Notes: generated from the sequence alone by a model not told the origin. A DNA stretch of 64,000 nt from Phylloscopus collybita (GCA_027886175.1 JAJNNQ010000077.1:744001-808000), one strand, 5' to 3'. Counted from the first letter of the stretch, positions 43,660 through 54,735 are shown. Translations and numbers: made by a program.

Positions 43660-44667
43660 TTATTGAGATTTTGCACTCTTTTTTGCGGCAGAGATTCCAC
43701 CTACCCCACTCACATTGGAAGCATCTTCTAATTTCCACCGGGAGGGCCAGCAGTCTTGAGGGAATACGGTTACATACGCGCCGGTGTCAAGCAAAAAGAG
43801 AAGACTGATGGCGACGTCCTCTCGAGAGCGACATGGGATGTCATCCCAGGGACTCTTGTTGGAGCCAGAGGTGCATTTGCGACAAATTCCCCAGGCTACT
43901 GGGGGTTTGCTGCTGTTGCACCGTATTGCCAGGGCCACTCGAGGGTTTTGTCTTCTGAACTGAATTTCAAGGACACCAATGGGATCGAGCCTTGATGAGT
44001 CGCCGGTTGGGGAAACACCTGCTTGCAGAGGCCAAGGCTGGGCCATAAAGCTGTTGGCTTCTCTGGCAGGCAGTGGGTTCACAAGGTGCTTGTTCCATGC
44101 GAGTTCGCATGGTTGAGCTGCTGGATGTCTCCACTGGGAGAAGGCTGCATGTGGCCCGTCTGCCCCCTCCCTCATCCGTTTCCCGGCCTCCTGGACTTGC
44201 ACTCTCTGGCGATGTGGCCTCTCCGGCCACATGCCCAGAATGGTCCCCTTGGCTTGCCCTGGAATAGAGGGTCTGGCGGTGCTGGTTGTTCCTGGTAACT
44301 TCGGGCAGCCATTACTTCTGCCACAGGCAGTGCTGACTGCAGCCGAAATTGGGGCGAGGGCGGCACCCACCGCAGCTTGGACCGGAACTAGGTTTTCTTC
44401 CCTCACAACGTGCTTGATCATCGCTACGATGCTGGTGCCTGGTGGCACTGAGCGCAGGATCTCTTTGGTGGCCTGATTGCATTGTTGTAGCAGGCATCCC
44501 TCTACGACTGGCCCTTTCGCTTCTGCTGGCAGGTCTGAGGCATCCACAGGTGCTTGGAGACGGTCTACAAATTGTCTGAAGCTTTCACTCTCATTTTGTC
44601 TGATGGTGGACCATGGAGCCAGCTTGGCAATGATCCTGCAAGCCACAAATGGCTTCTTGGGCAGCAC
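43660..44667 (-). pseudogene. gag 3' part and protease
   Basis: The frame starts with the end of capsid including the major homology region (QNESESFRQFVDRL), continues through a Pro-rich stretch, and ends with the aspartic protease motif LLDTGA (Asp at 43,786-43,788). The nucleocapsid zinc knuckle is in another frame at 44,172-44,366 (ACGRRGHIAREC), where the first expected Cys is Phe. So gag and pro are scrambled by at least two frame changes. Confidence 0.8.
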
Positions 44668-45121
44668 AAGTGGTGGCTGCTACCTCTGAGGCTCGCAGGC
44701 CTTGGGCTTGTACTTGTGGGCTGACCATTTGTGGGTCTTTGCCCATCAGGCGTTGAATGTTAGAATTGCGCAGTGGATGGTGATCCCCGGTAACCCTGGC
44801 AAGCATATTTAAGCAATTGTCCTCCCATTCCTGCTTAAATGCAATCATTCCTGCGCCGTCGAAAATCATTCGACATGTCTGTTTGATATCAAAAGGCAGC
44901 ATGTCATCGTTACCAAAGATGCCATCAATTAGGGTAGAGACCATTGCAGAATTTATACCTTTCTCAGCGATAGCTTTTACAACTGCCTGCACGTCTTTAG
45001 GATTAACAGGAGAATAAGTTGGCAGGTTGTTACCAACTCTCCTGACTGGGAATGCCGGAACTGCTGATGTGGTCAGGTCTGCGCATGCCATTTGGATTTC
45101 TTTCCAGTCTGTGAGTGGCAT
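44591..45121 (-). pseudogene. gag: capsid N-terminal region
   Basis: A 176-codon frame with capsid-like helical sequence (VQAVVKAIAEKGINS, QEWEDNCLNMLARV). It overlaps the start of the next frame, which carries the major homology region. Assigned by position and by that motif downstream. Confidence 0.7.
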
Positions 45122-45911
45122 GGATTTTTGAGAGCTCTTAGTGACTGCACGTGGTATGAATGAATTGGCAAGTTTGGTGAGAGAAGCTGATGCTCTCTCC
45201 TGTCTGAATCAGGATTGGAGCTGGATGAGTACCAGCGTGCCTTTTGTTGCTTTGTGTCCCGTGGGGGCCTCAGGGAGTAGTGATCAGGGTGTTGCAGGTG
45301 GCTATAGTTGTCATCCGACTCATCCGAGTTGGAGGAGGAAGTCAGGTAGCAAGAGGTTTTCGGCTTGCCGTGCTTTTGAGCCGGGCTCTGCCCTCTTTTG
45401 TTCTCGTGGGCAGGTTCTCCCCCCCCCGTCTCTGTCTCCCTTCTGGGGAGCTTAATTTGTTGCAAGGGAAACTTTTGGGGCGTGCCCTCTGCTTGGGCTG
45501 CGGGGTCTCCTCCCCCTCGCTACTCATGCTGTCCTCCCACCTCCCCTCATGCCTCTGTCTGCGCATGTCAGTGGCGGGAAACCGCTTTCTGCACTGCCCT
45601 TCTTCTTTTTGCCTAGCGCCATTTTTTGGTGCGTAAGGTGGCGGCCGTCCCCAAACTCCATCGGGATTTGCGCTATCCAAACTGTTTTCAAACTCACCAA
45701 TATCACTATCGTTCGGCTGCCGGCCATGCTCAGTGGTCGGCTCGGGCGGTGCCACGGCAGACATGCGGAAGGGAGCGTAGCTTGAGTCCATCCGCGCGGT
45801 GTGGCCAGCGTCCGTCCACTCATTTGGTGCCGCCACGCGCTCCGCAGGTGATGGCGGGCGCCATGCAGGGCTGAGGGACCGCGACGATTGGGAACGATCC
45901 CCGTCGTCGTC
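45122..45911 (-). pseudogene. gag: pp region with PPPY late-domain motif
   Basis: Pro/Ser/Arg-rich, probably disordered Gag sequence in two overlapping frames (45,342-45,944 and 45,073-45,465). PPPY in GRPPPYAP is a classical late domain that recruits NEDD4-family ligases for budding. The frame opens straight out of the embedded primer site, so the true start is unclear. Confidence 0.65.
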
Positions 45912-45929
45912 CCAGCACGTTGGGCGCCA
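45912..45929 (-). other. Second primer binding site, tRNA-Lys-like, inside gag
   Basis: TGGCGCCCAACGTGCTGG on the minus strand; the first 14 bases equal the tRNA-Lys(1,2) primer site. It lies just after an LTR-like block and is distinct from the provirus's own tRNA-Phe-type site. Confidence 0.7.
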
Positions 45930-45931
45930 GA

Positions 45932-46486
45932 TATTAGAAAACACGCTTGTAGTCCGGCGAGAGAGATGACCTGAAGATCAGGATACTCTAGAACACGTGC
46001 TTTATTGGTCGTGGGAATGCAGCCTAACTGGGGAAGGGTCCAGGGATCCAGTGCAAAGTCCAAGAGGGTCCAAGGAAAGGCACGCAAAGAGGGTCAACTC
46101 CCTGTTACATTCCATTTTAACCCTTTCTATCATGAATATGCTAATGAACATTAACCAATCACCTTAAGATACAAAACCTACAGAATCTACATACAGCCTA
46201 TGGGAGCTACAACATTACAATACTACTCTACATACCAAAACCTGTGAAACCCACCTTATCCCTGATACCTGAGAAGGTGCAGCCCTTCATTCATCCTTTT
46301 GTCTTGGCAGGGGTGTCACTGACCCACCCAGCCAAGGCCTTTCAGCTGCTTAATCACCTTCTTCCTGTCCATGCTTACAGTTCAAACTTTGCTTTTAATT
46401 CTATTCCTCTTGTGGGTTTCATAGTTTTAGAATCTTTTACTATTAAATTATCTCTGCAGGGCCTAGCTACTTCATCCGCCCCAACA
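45932..46486 (-). mobile_element. Foreign LTR embedded between matrix and pp regions of gag
   Basis: On the minus strand from TGTTGGGGCGG at 46,486, with an AATAAAGCACG polyadenylation-type signal near 46,000, to just before the tRNA-Lys-like primer site. About 555 bp and unlike the 273-bp LTRs that bound the provirus. No flanking duplication is visible. Either another ERV inserted and most of it was lost, or the downstream gag belongs to that other ERV. Confidence 0.65.
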
Positions 46487-46847
46487 GGTCGGGACCCGCG
46501 GGGCAGTCCCCGAACGTCGTCTGGGTGGTGGCTCCGACCCTGACTTTTGGCGTTATTTTTAAACAAGTTTGAGCAGCTTTCCACACTTCCTGCTCTTGTA
46601 GTGCTTTGCGCAGAGCTTGCGTTACCCTTCCCCGGTTTTTTAAGCTTTTACTAGACCCAGTAATCATGACATCATTCACGAGAATTTTCGTACATTTGTC
46701 CCAGCATTCCGAATGCAGAATATCAACAGGGCAATCAATCGCACCTAATTTTATCAGACGCGCGACTGCACACTCAAAGTCTTTGACTTTGCAGTCGATC
46801 CCCCACTGCTTATGCAGTTCACACACTACCTTTCCAAGCACGTCCAT
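46467..46847 (-). pseudogene. gag: matrix-like N-terminus
   Basis: ATG at 46,847 opens a frame with helical, matrix-like sequence (CELHKQWGIDCKVKDFE) that would form the membrane-targeting end of Gag. After about 120 codons it runs into the embedded LTR and stops. It sits at the expected distance downstream of the tRNA-Phe primer site. Assignment is from position and general character. Confidence 0.65.
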
Positions 46848-46994
46848 CTCTCGGAGGTATGCGAGTGTCCTCGCCAATGGGTCGGTCCTGCCGCCTCAGT
46901 CGTCACTCTCCGGCCAGCGTGAGACCCGAAATCCAGCCGCTCAGACCCGATTGTCGGGGGGCGGTCGAGCTTCGGCGGCACTAAATTGCCCCTT

Positions 46995-47011
46995 CCCAGG
47001 TTTCGGCACCA
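46995..47011 (-). other. Primer binding site, tRNA-Phe-like
   Basis: TGGTGCCGAAACCTGGG on the minus strand, three bases after the LTR. It matches the complement of the tRNA-Phe 3' end with one mismatch. Confidence 0.85.
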
Positions 47012-47014
47012 CTA

Positions 47015-47288
47015 TGTTACCGCCGCTGGGGGCAGTGCGACCTGGTTTGGAAAAGACACGACGGTCACACTACAGACGGTTTGGACAGATCACTCGCTGG
47101 ATCAATGTGATCGACGGTGAAATGCGTTTATTAATTCCTTGTGCAGCCTTATTATAGGCTTGGTGCGTGGACGTCACCGCGGCGGGGCTTCAGGTTAGTA
47201 CACTATTGAACGGTGCAAACGGAGAGGCAGGGACCCTATCTCCACGTACAACGGGCTATCTTCCGCATGGCTTCCCTAGCTGGTCACA
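47015..47288 (-). mobile_element. 5' LTR of the right-arm ERV
   Basis: 274 bp, ending GTAACA on the minus strand before the primer site. About 29 differences from the 3' LTR by eye, including damage to the TATA and CRE-like elements. Confidence 0.9.
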
Positions 47289-47639
47289 CTGAGTGCAGCC
47301 AGTTCTCTGAGCAAGGCAGTTCCCAGGTGAGTGAGGAGAGACAGGATGGGGTTGGGGAACGTGGAGCAAGGTTCTCCACACTGAGTCAGACCTCAGGGCG
47401 CAGCTTCTCTGACCAGGCCAGACCTCCTGAGGACAGTCCCTGGATCAATATCAATCCCTGAATGCTGCAATCAACTTTTTCTAAAGAGAAAAATACAACC
47501 TTGAAAAAAAGAATGTGAATTTAGTAGAACTTCTTTGAAAGATTTCTCCAAAACTCTAGGAAAAAAGACTTCTAATGAACTGCAGCAGACCAGAGGGAAA
47601 TCAAGGCACAGCCATGGTTTGTCAGGACTTGCTTTGATC

Positions 47640-48310
47640 CTAATGAGCCCCGTGGTGCATTTGGTGCTGAGCTCTTGAACCTCAGGGCCTTAGAGGAGAT
47701 TACACAAACCTTTCGAGGAGTCAAAATCAGAAGAAAAACCCAAAGTGTCTCAAAGCATTCATGGGTTGAACTGAGATCCATCCCAAACACAGGTTCCTCA
47801 TGGACTCCTTGGAAGAGAGAATTTGAGACCAAGACTGCAAAAAATCCTCTCAGAGACTCAGTGTGGGAAGGAAAATCCAAAGTATCTAAAAAACGCTGAG
47901 TATCTCAAAGTTTTAATGAGCCCCACTGAGTGTCAGTGCAAAGCTCTCAAGGGACTCATTAAAGCAGATAATTGGAGGCCAGGATCGCACAAAAACTTCT
48001 CAGAGACTCAGTGCCGAAAAAAAAAGTTCTTTAAGAAACTTTGAGTACCTCAAAGTATTAATGAGCCCCACTGAGTGTTTTTACTAACTAAGAATCCCAA
48101 AGGACTTGTTAAAGTAGATAATTGGGGCCAGGATTGCACAATCTTTCTCACAGAATCAGATTTTAAAGGGAAACGCCAAGTACCTTCAAATAACTAAAGT
48201 ACTTGAAGCATTAATGAGCCCCACTGAGTGTTGTTACTGACAAAGCCTCTCAAGGGACTAATTAAAGCAGATAATTGAGGCCATGATTGTACAAACCTCT
48301 CAGAAACTCC
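47640..48310. repeat. ~150-bp tandem repeat (right arm)
   Basis: Inverted counterpart of 12,065-12,720, with the same number of diverged units marked by TAATTGGAGGCCAGGAT-like strings. Confidence 0.75.
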
Positions 48311-48449
48311 AAGGCAAAAGCCAAACCCAAAGTCCTTTGAAGAACCTGCAGTGCCTGGGAGCATTCAGGAGCCCCCCAGGGCCATTCCTGACCAAGGCTC
48401 CCCAGGGACTCCTTCCAGCACATCCTTGAGGCCACTGGGCTGTCAGGGG

Positions 48450-49140
48450 GATGCTGAGGGCAGGACAAGGGGCTGACAGTGCCCAGCCTTGCTGGGGCTG
48501 TGCCAGGAGGCCTCAGGGCCTCAGGACAAGGTGTCTCCTGACAGCCCTTGATGGCACAGACCCTGCTGTGTCCCAGGACATCAAGATTTGGCTTCTCTTT
48601 GTCTCCTACTGGCATCACTGCCTGCAGTTCTCTGCTCTGCCTGTGGCCTGGGGACACTTTCTCTGTTGTGTCCCTCACTGGGACCCATTAAAACTTGCAG
48701 AAACTTTGGAGTTGGATTCTGACTTGGAGTTCTTGAGAGGTTTCTTCATCTCCCTCTCAGGGACTGATGTTCAGGGCCTCAGCACAGAGCCCCAAGAGGT
48801 TAATTAAAGTCCTTGTGCTTTGTCTTTGCTGCTGAGCTGGGCTGGGCCAGGCAGAGAGGTAGTTCCTGGCAACGAAGAGGAACCTTAAAACCACATTTCT
48901 CTTGTTGAGCAGCTTTTCTCTCAGCCCAGCAGGGCTGGGGCACTGCCTGAAGCCACCCCAGGCACAGCACACAAATACAGACGGGTTCAGCTCAGCCTGG
49001 GCTGGCAGCACAGAGCAGAGCTCACTCAGGGCTCACTGGAGGAGAAATCCTCACAGCCTTGAGAACAGTCACTCTCTGGCTGGGGGAGGATAAGCTGCAG
49101 TTCCTGCAGGGATCTCCTGAAGCTGCCACATCCCACAGCT
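48450..49140 (+). repeat. Dispersed segmental repeat, copy 2
   Basis: Inverted counterpart of 11,230-12,000 and parallel to the third copy at 29,680-30,335. Confidence 0.6.
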
Positions 49141-49149
49141 CTGGAGGAC

Positions 49150-49975
49150 ATTTGCCAAAAGAAGGTGAGCCTGGGATTGCTGTAAAGATCAGGAGCTTTC
49201 CTGAGAGTGTTTTCAATTTCCTGCTTGGAGCAGCGTGGGAGAGTTGAGGTGATGACAAAAAGATTTTTGCGTTTTATGCATTTTTCATATATTCATAGCT
49301 CTGTTAACTACTATTATAGTTATAAAACTATAATCTTTAATTTACTCTATTCAACTACTATTGCATATACTTATTATAGTGTACATATACTCATATACTC
49401 TAGTATATATATATGTACATATGCTTATATACTATAGTAAAAAATGTAGAGTATACATATAGTTATATATACTTACATACCTATAGTATACATATACTTA
49501 TTTAAATAAAATTCTTATTTAATTCTAGCACGTTTCCTACTCTTTCTATTAAGTTTTAGAACAATAAGCCGACCTTTTAATTACATTCCTGATCTACTGT
49601 GTAGTCTTATTATCAGGAAGATTCTACAAAAAGAACATTTTGGTTTTTCAACCAGAGTGTGAGCAGTCATAAAAAATAAGTGAGGCAAAGAAGCCCTTGG
49701 AACAACTCTAATGGGTTGACCGAGAGATGTGTAACAGGGGCAACTGAATCTCCTATTGGATGTTCTTGTTAAATATCCTAATTAATCAACCTCAATAAAT
49801 TGTTGAAATCGGGGGCTGGGTGTGCCCCATCCCCACTGTGACACCTGGAAGCTTCCAGTAATGGTCTGGTTTTTACTTTACTGTTCTAATGCTGTTACAA
49901 GGGTTGTTTTTCTGGTTTTTTTTTTCTCTTTTCATTATAGGCAACAGGAGGATGAGAGAAGCAGAACAGGAATTG
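49150..49975. other. Right-arm-specific insertion with AT-rich microsatellite
   Basis: No left-arm counterpart is seen. 49,280-49,510 is a TATA/TACA-rich run; the rest is moderately AT-rich with no gene. It may be an interspersed element that I do not recognise. Confidence 0.5.
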
Positions 49976-49977
49976 CA

Positions 49978-50045
49978 ATCACAGAATCACAGAACATTCT
50001 GAGGTGAAAGTGACACTCAGGATCATCAAAGGAATGCTTGAACAT
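49978..50045 (-). mobile_element. CR1 LINE 3' tail fragment
   Basis: AATCACAGAATCACAGAA is the complement of the ATTCTGTG repeats that end CR1, followed by the usual degenerate CR1 3'-UTR text ('attctgaggtgaaag..ggatcatc'). Confidence 0.75.
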
Positions 50046-51580
50046 CTACAGGGACTCCAGAACTCTAACTTTGGGTGGTCAGTCTCTCTGCTGGGAGGCT
50101 CCTCAAGGGCCTTCAGCCCCTCCTCAGCCCTGCACAGCAGCAGCAGCAGCATCACCTTAGCAGGGCCCAGCAGGGCTCTCCTGAGCTGCCCTTGCCCAGC
50201 TGCAGACAGAGCCTGCCCCAGCCAGGGCCCTGCAGACAGGCAGGTTTCTGTAGGGCCGGGCCCAGGGCACAGAGGCTGGGATGGGCTCTGTCAGCACTGG
50301 CAGGGACAAGGCTCCTCTCAGCAGGGAAATGTCCAGGCCCAGGGAGATGCTGAGGGAAGGAGAGGGGGCTGCAGAGAGCAGTGCTGGGGGCAGGAGGGCA
50401 CTGTGGGTGTGTGGGAGGTGCCGTGCACAGCTGGGCACGGGAACACTGTCCTGAGTGCCCGGCTGTCTCTGCCCTGCCCTCCCAGGCACAGCCCCACCAC
50501 ATCTTCTCTGGGTTCTGCACTGCCCTGAGATTGTCCCTGTCATCTGGTGCTCTCAGGGAGGCTCTGGCATTGGCAGCAGCTGAGTCAGGCACTGCCCTTG
50601 GGATTGCTGCCAGGCAGCTGTGGCCATGGCCATGGGATGTCCAAGCTTCCATGGGACCTGTGGGGCTGTGGGCAGAGCAGTCCATGGCAAAGGGGAATGG
50701 GCTGAGCCCCCTCCCTGAGATCACACCATGGGCACACCCAGGGATCTCCTTGCTGTGTCCTTGCAAGCTCTGAGCTGCCCTCCTGGCTGCAAATCTGTGC
50801 CAGAGCCCCTGGGAGTTCCCTGAATGTGCCCCAGGGAAGTGCAGAGATGCCAGAGCTGAGGAAATGCTGCTGGGTTTGCCAAGGGAGCCGTGAGTGTCCT
50901 TGGCAGAAGGGGGTGCTGAGACCTTGCCCAGAGCCCTTTGGAGAGGGGGAGACATTCAGGGATCCCTCTGCTCTGGGCAGGGTCTGGTTTATCCTAGGGT
51001 GACCCAGGAGTGTGACTGTGCTCTGACTGCAGCCAAAGCTGCAAACCCAGGGCAGTTGGGAACAAGCCCATCCAGCCCCTCACCTTGCCCAAGGCACAGG
51101 GCATCCTTTGCCTCTCACATCTCTCAGTGGCAAACTCTGAGTGCAGCAGAAATGCTGGGGATTTCTGACCTCAGAGAACCAGCAATGATGTGTGGGCAGG
51201 AAAATAATGGATAAAATTCCTTCCTTCTGTCCATGACCTCTATAAGTGGGGTGCAGATGGCAACAAGCCTGACTGCATTGGGAGTGATTCCCTTGACAAA
51301 TCCTGAATATCCAGCCTTGTCCCTCTGCCACATGGCCACAAACCCAGGGCAGCAGGGCAGGGTTGGCTCCTGGAGAGCCCCCAAACACAGGCCTGGCTGC
51401 TGCTGGCACACTCAGACAGCACAAGTGGAGCTCAGGCAGGGACCTGGGTGAAGGTTTTCCCAGAGCAGGAACAAGGGTGGGTGAGGCACAGTGGGACAGT
51501 CTACAGGGAATGGCCCAGGTTTGGCTCAAAGCAGCCTCTGCTGACTTGTCCCTGTCCTTTCTCCAAGAACAGGTGCCCAT
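50046..51580. other. GC-rich upstream flank of the receptor gene; no coding gene
   Basis: Weakly similar (inverted) to 9,760-11,000. Long overlapping open frames (to 267 codons) occur on both strands but are GC-composition artefacts without domains. A noncoding first exon of the receptor could lie here. An acceptor-like tract ending in AG occurs at about 51,572, close to the receptor ATG. Confidence 0.5.
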
Positions 51581-51595
51581 GTGCAGCCAGAGCAA

Positions 51596-52528
51596 ATGTC
51601 CAACAGCAGCTCCATCAGCCACTTCCTCCTGCTGGCATTGGCAGACAGGCGGCAGCTGCAGCTCCTGCACTTCTGCCTCTTCCTGGGCATCTCCCTGGCT
51701 GCCCTCCTGGGCAACGGCCTCATCATCAGCGCCGTAGCCTGCGGCCACCACCTGCACAGCCCCATGTTCTTCTTCCTGCTCAACCTGGCCCTCACTGACC
51801 TGGGCTGCATCTGCACCACTGTCCCCAAAGCCATGCACAATTCCCTCTGGGACACCAGGAACATCTCCTACGTAGGATGTGCTGCACAGGTGTTTTTCTT
51901 TGCATTTTTCATTACATCAGAATTTTCTCTGCTGACCATCATGTGCTACGACCGCTACGTGTCCATCTGCAAACCCCTGCACTATGAGACCCTCCTGGGC
52001 AGCAGAGCTTGTGCCCACATGGCAGCAGCTGCCTGGGCCAGTGCCTTTCTCAATGCTCTCATGCACACAGCCAATACATTTTCCCTGCCCCTGTGCCATG
52101 GCAATGCCCTGGGCCAGTTTTTCTGTGAAATCCCACACATCCTCAAGCTCTCCTGTTCCAAATCCTACCTCAGAGAAATTGGACTTCTTGTGGTTGGAAT
52201 CTGTTTGGTATTTGGCTGTTTTGTGTTCATTGTTTTCTCCTATGTGCAGATCTTCAGGGCCGTGCTGAAGATCCCTTCTGAGCAGGGACGGCACAAAGCC
52301 TTTTCCACCTGCCTCCCTCACCTGGCTGTGCTCTCCCTGTTTGTCAGCACCTCATTTGTTGCCTACCTGAAGCCCCCCTCTATGTCCTCCCCATCCCTGG
52401 ATCTGTCAGTTGCAATTCTGTACTCGGTGGTGCCTCCAGCCCTGAACCCCCTCATCTACAGCCTGAGGAACCAGGAGTTCAAGGCTGCAGTGTGGAGACT
52501 GGTAAATGGATGTTTTCAGAAACATTAA
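51596..52528 (+). CDS. Olfactory receptor, OR14-like (gamma-c), right-arm copy
   Basis: A single-exon seven-helix odorant receptor of 310 residues, counted from the ATG at 51,596 (MSNSSS; upstream codons open only from a GTG). Motifs in order: LLGNGLII in TM1, PMFFFLLNLALTDLG in TM2, an intact DRY box in MCYDRYVSICKPLHY, KAFSTCLPHLAV before TM6, PPALNPLIYSLRNQE in TM7. It is very similar to the left-arm gene; differences cluster around TM3, TM5 and the C-terminus. The orientation is outward from the inverted repeat, as in the left copy. With the frame and key residues intact it is the better candidate for a working receptor. Ligand unknown. Confidence 0.92.
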   Translation: MSNSSSISHFLLLALADRRQLQLLHFCLFLGISLAALLGNGLIISAVACGHHLHSPMFFFLLNLALTDLGCICTTVPKAMHNSLWDTRNISYVGCAAQVFFFAFFITSEFSLLTIMCYDRYVSICKPLHYETLLGSRACAHMAAAAWASAFLNALMHTANTFSLPLCHGNALGQFFCEIPHILKLSCSKSYLREIGLLVVGICLVFGCFVFIVFSYVQIFRAVLKIPSEQGRHKAFSTCLPHLAVLSLFVSTSFVAYLKPPSMSSPSLDLSVAILYSVVPPALNPLIYSLRNQEFKAAVWRLVNGCFQKH

Positions 52529-52639
52529 ATTGCTGAAAAATTTCTGCAAAAAACTTGTAATAAAAGTCATTTTTGATACTTGATTGTTGATTTGGTTGTG
52601 GTTGTTTTTCCTGTGTTTTTCTTTTTTAATATTGTCCAA

Positions 52640-53625
52640 AACCAGAAGCTATATTTTGTGTCATTTCTCATTTTGTTTCTCTCCACCTTCCCTGTGCCCA
52701 GAGACTGTGTTAATGGGGGGCTGTGCTCTTGGTGGCTTTAAAGGAACTCAGGGGTGTCCCAGCCAAGTTTTCTGCTGAGATGCCCCTTTGTTTCCCTTCT
52801 CTGCAGCTGCAGCAGCAATGTCTGTGTGCAGAGCTGGGGGCAGATCAGTGCTGGCACAGCAGCTGTGGCCAGCAGCAGCAGCAGCACTTGGTGCTGCCAG
52901 TGCTGCTGCCGTGGCCCTGCCCCGCTGCCCTCCTGGCCCTGCTGTTGCTGTAGGGCCTGAGTGCTCTCGGGGCCGGGCACAGGGCTGGGGGTGGCAGTGC
53001 CGGGGCTGCAGCAGGGACAGCCCATGGGCACTGCTGGCACAGCAGCAGTGCTGAGGCCTCAGCCCAGGGCCTGGGGCTGCAGGCTCCTTGCCCAGGCTCT
53101 CTCCACAACACATTGCCCAGGCCAAGGCTGAGCAGACAAAAGCCCCGGCAGCAGCCCCAGGCTGGCCGTGGGCAGGCTGGGGGCAAACAGCACGGCTGGG
53201 GCTCTGCAAGGGCCCTGGGCAAGCACACGGCAAGGAGCAGCAGAGCAGGGCCTGATCCATCCCCACTGCGCTGGACACCCCAGGCCAGCGGCCCACAGCC
53301 TCCTCATGCACCTGCCAACAACATCCCCCCTCTGCAGCCCTGGCCTCTCCCCCAGCTCACACAGCTGCCGCAGCCTTGCAGGCACAGCCACGGCAGCACT
53401 GCCTCAGGAGCCCCTGTTTGCCCTGCCCAGAGCAGGCCTGAGCACCCCCATGGGGTTGGTGTGGGGAGAGGAACCTGAGGGAGCACAAATGCCAGCAGGG
53501 CCTGGGGCCAGGAAGGGCTGGGCCACAGCAGGGAAACCCCTCAGGTTTGTGGTGGCCTCTGAAGTCAGCCAGAAAGTTTGTTCCCATGAGCTGGGAGTTT
53601 GCTGTGCCACTGCAGACATTGTTGC
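52640..53625. other. CAG/CTG-rich 3' flank of the receptor gene; no gene
   Basis: Inverted, highly similar counterpart of 7,690-8,690, with CAG-triplet runs near 52,870-52,900. Open frames up to 187 codons on both strands reflect GC richness. Confidence 0.5.
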
Positions 53626-54121
53626 TCAGAGCCAGAGCTGCCTGTCAGCCACCCCCAAACTGCCCTGACTATTCCCTTTGATTCACCTTGGCTGGCTTTA
53701 CTCTTTCTGGTGTAAATTTCGTCTTGGTTCCCACACCTTTGCCTTCTCCTGCAAATAGCCCATCCCTGTTTTTCCTTTCCTCTCTGGCCCCACTCCCCAT
53801 TTCAGTTCCTCACTTGGCACTATGGGAATGTTACTTGGGGAGCAGGATCATCCTCCCAAGTGCTTCAGGAATTGTCTGCAGGCTCCTGCAGTTCCTGCTG
53901 CTGCTCCCTTGCCAGAGGCACCCCAGGCCAGGGGGGCACATCTGGGCTGCTGTGTCTGCCTGTGGGGCTCCCTGTTGTGGGCAATGAGGAGGAGCTGCAG
54001 AGGCTCTGCAGGACTGACAGGATGGGCTTTGGGGCTGTGAGGAGAAGCTGAGGCACCTGGGCTGCTGCACCTTCTGAAGAGGAGGCCCAGGGCTCATCCT
54101 GTAACTGCTGCAAGGGTGGTT
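53626..54121. other. No recognisable gene
   Basis: GC-rich sequence beyond the end of the right arm, with no domain-bearing frame and no repeat that I recognise. Confidence 0.5.
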
Positions 54122-54735
54122 TCAGAGAATCACAGGATCAGCAAGGTTGGAAAACATCTTGGACATCATCAAGTCCAACCTATGCCCTGACACCACCTTA
54201 TCTGCCCTGAGCCTATTCTTCTCCAGGATAAACAACCCTAGCTCCCTCAGCCATTCCTCACAGGACTTGTACTCCAGACCCCTCACCAGCCTTGTTGCCC
54301 TTCTCTGGACACACTCCAGCCCCTCCATGTCCTTCCTCAATTGGGGGCCCAGAGCTGGACACAGCACTCGAGGTTCTGTTCAACCAGTACTGAGCACAGT
54401 GGAAGAATCCCTGCCCTGTTCCTGCTGGCCACACCATTCCTGATCCAGGCCAGGAGCCATTGGCCTTCTTGGCCCCCTGGGCACACTGCTGCCTCATGTC
54501 CAGCCTCTGTCAATCACTCCCTGCAGGTCCCTTTCTGCCTGGCTGCTGTCCAGCCACTCTGTCCCCAGCCTGTGGCACTGCAGGGGTTGTTGTGGCCAAA
54601 GTGCAGGAGCCGGCACTTGGTCTTGTTCAACCTGACATTGTTGGATTTGGGCCCTGGATCCAGCCTGTCCAGGGCCCTGTGCAGAGCCCTCCTGCCCTCC
54701 AGCAGACCCACACTCCCACCTGCAGGAGAGATGGC
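54122..54735 (-). mobile_element. CR1 LINE, 3' end of ORF2 and 3' tail
   Basis: On the minus strand the end of the CR1 ORF2 protein is readable in pieces: HFGHNNP near 54,600, [12 protein letters not shown] near 54,470, [13 protein letters not shown] with [11 protein letters not shown] at 54,122-54,367. The frame shifts at least twice between them. The tail ends at CACAGG/ATCAC-type sequence at 54,122. It is a typical 5'-truncated, dead copy. Confidence 0.9.

Larger units (their letters stand above)
38740..47288 (-). mobile_element. 8.5-kb endogenous retrovirus with 6-bp target duplication
   Basis: A full provirus on the minus strand: 5' LTR 47,015-47,288, tRNA-Phe primer site, gag, pro, pol, env, polypurine tract, 3' LTR 38,740-39,012. 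CTGAGT is duplicated at 38,734-38,739 and 47,289-47,294, and the left arm holds the undivided site at 13,095-13,100. A 6-bp duplication and YMDD reverse transcriptase suit an alpha/beta-like retrovirus, while Env is of the gamma-type (CXXC, CX6CC) class, a combination known in some bird ERVs. All genes are broken. The LTRs differ at about 29 of 273 positions by eye. A foreign LTR with its own primer site lies inside gag. Confidence 0.92.
47295..53625 (-). repeat. Right arm of the large inverted repeat, outer part
   Basis: Resumes left-arm homology directly after the provirus (reverse complement of 13,094 outward to about 7,690). It contains the tandem repeat, segmental repeat copy, receptor ORF and CAG-rich flank. 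It is about 0.9 kb longer than the left arm, mostly from 49,150-49,975. Confidence 0.8.

Noticed and set aside
50152..50955. 267-codon minus-strand frame upstream of the right-arm receptor
   Set aside because: GC-rich sequence with several overlapping open frames on both strands, no domain, and the matching left-arm region does not keep it.
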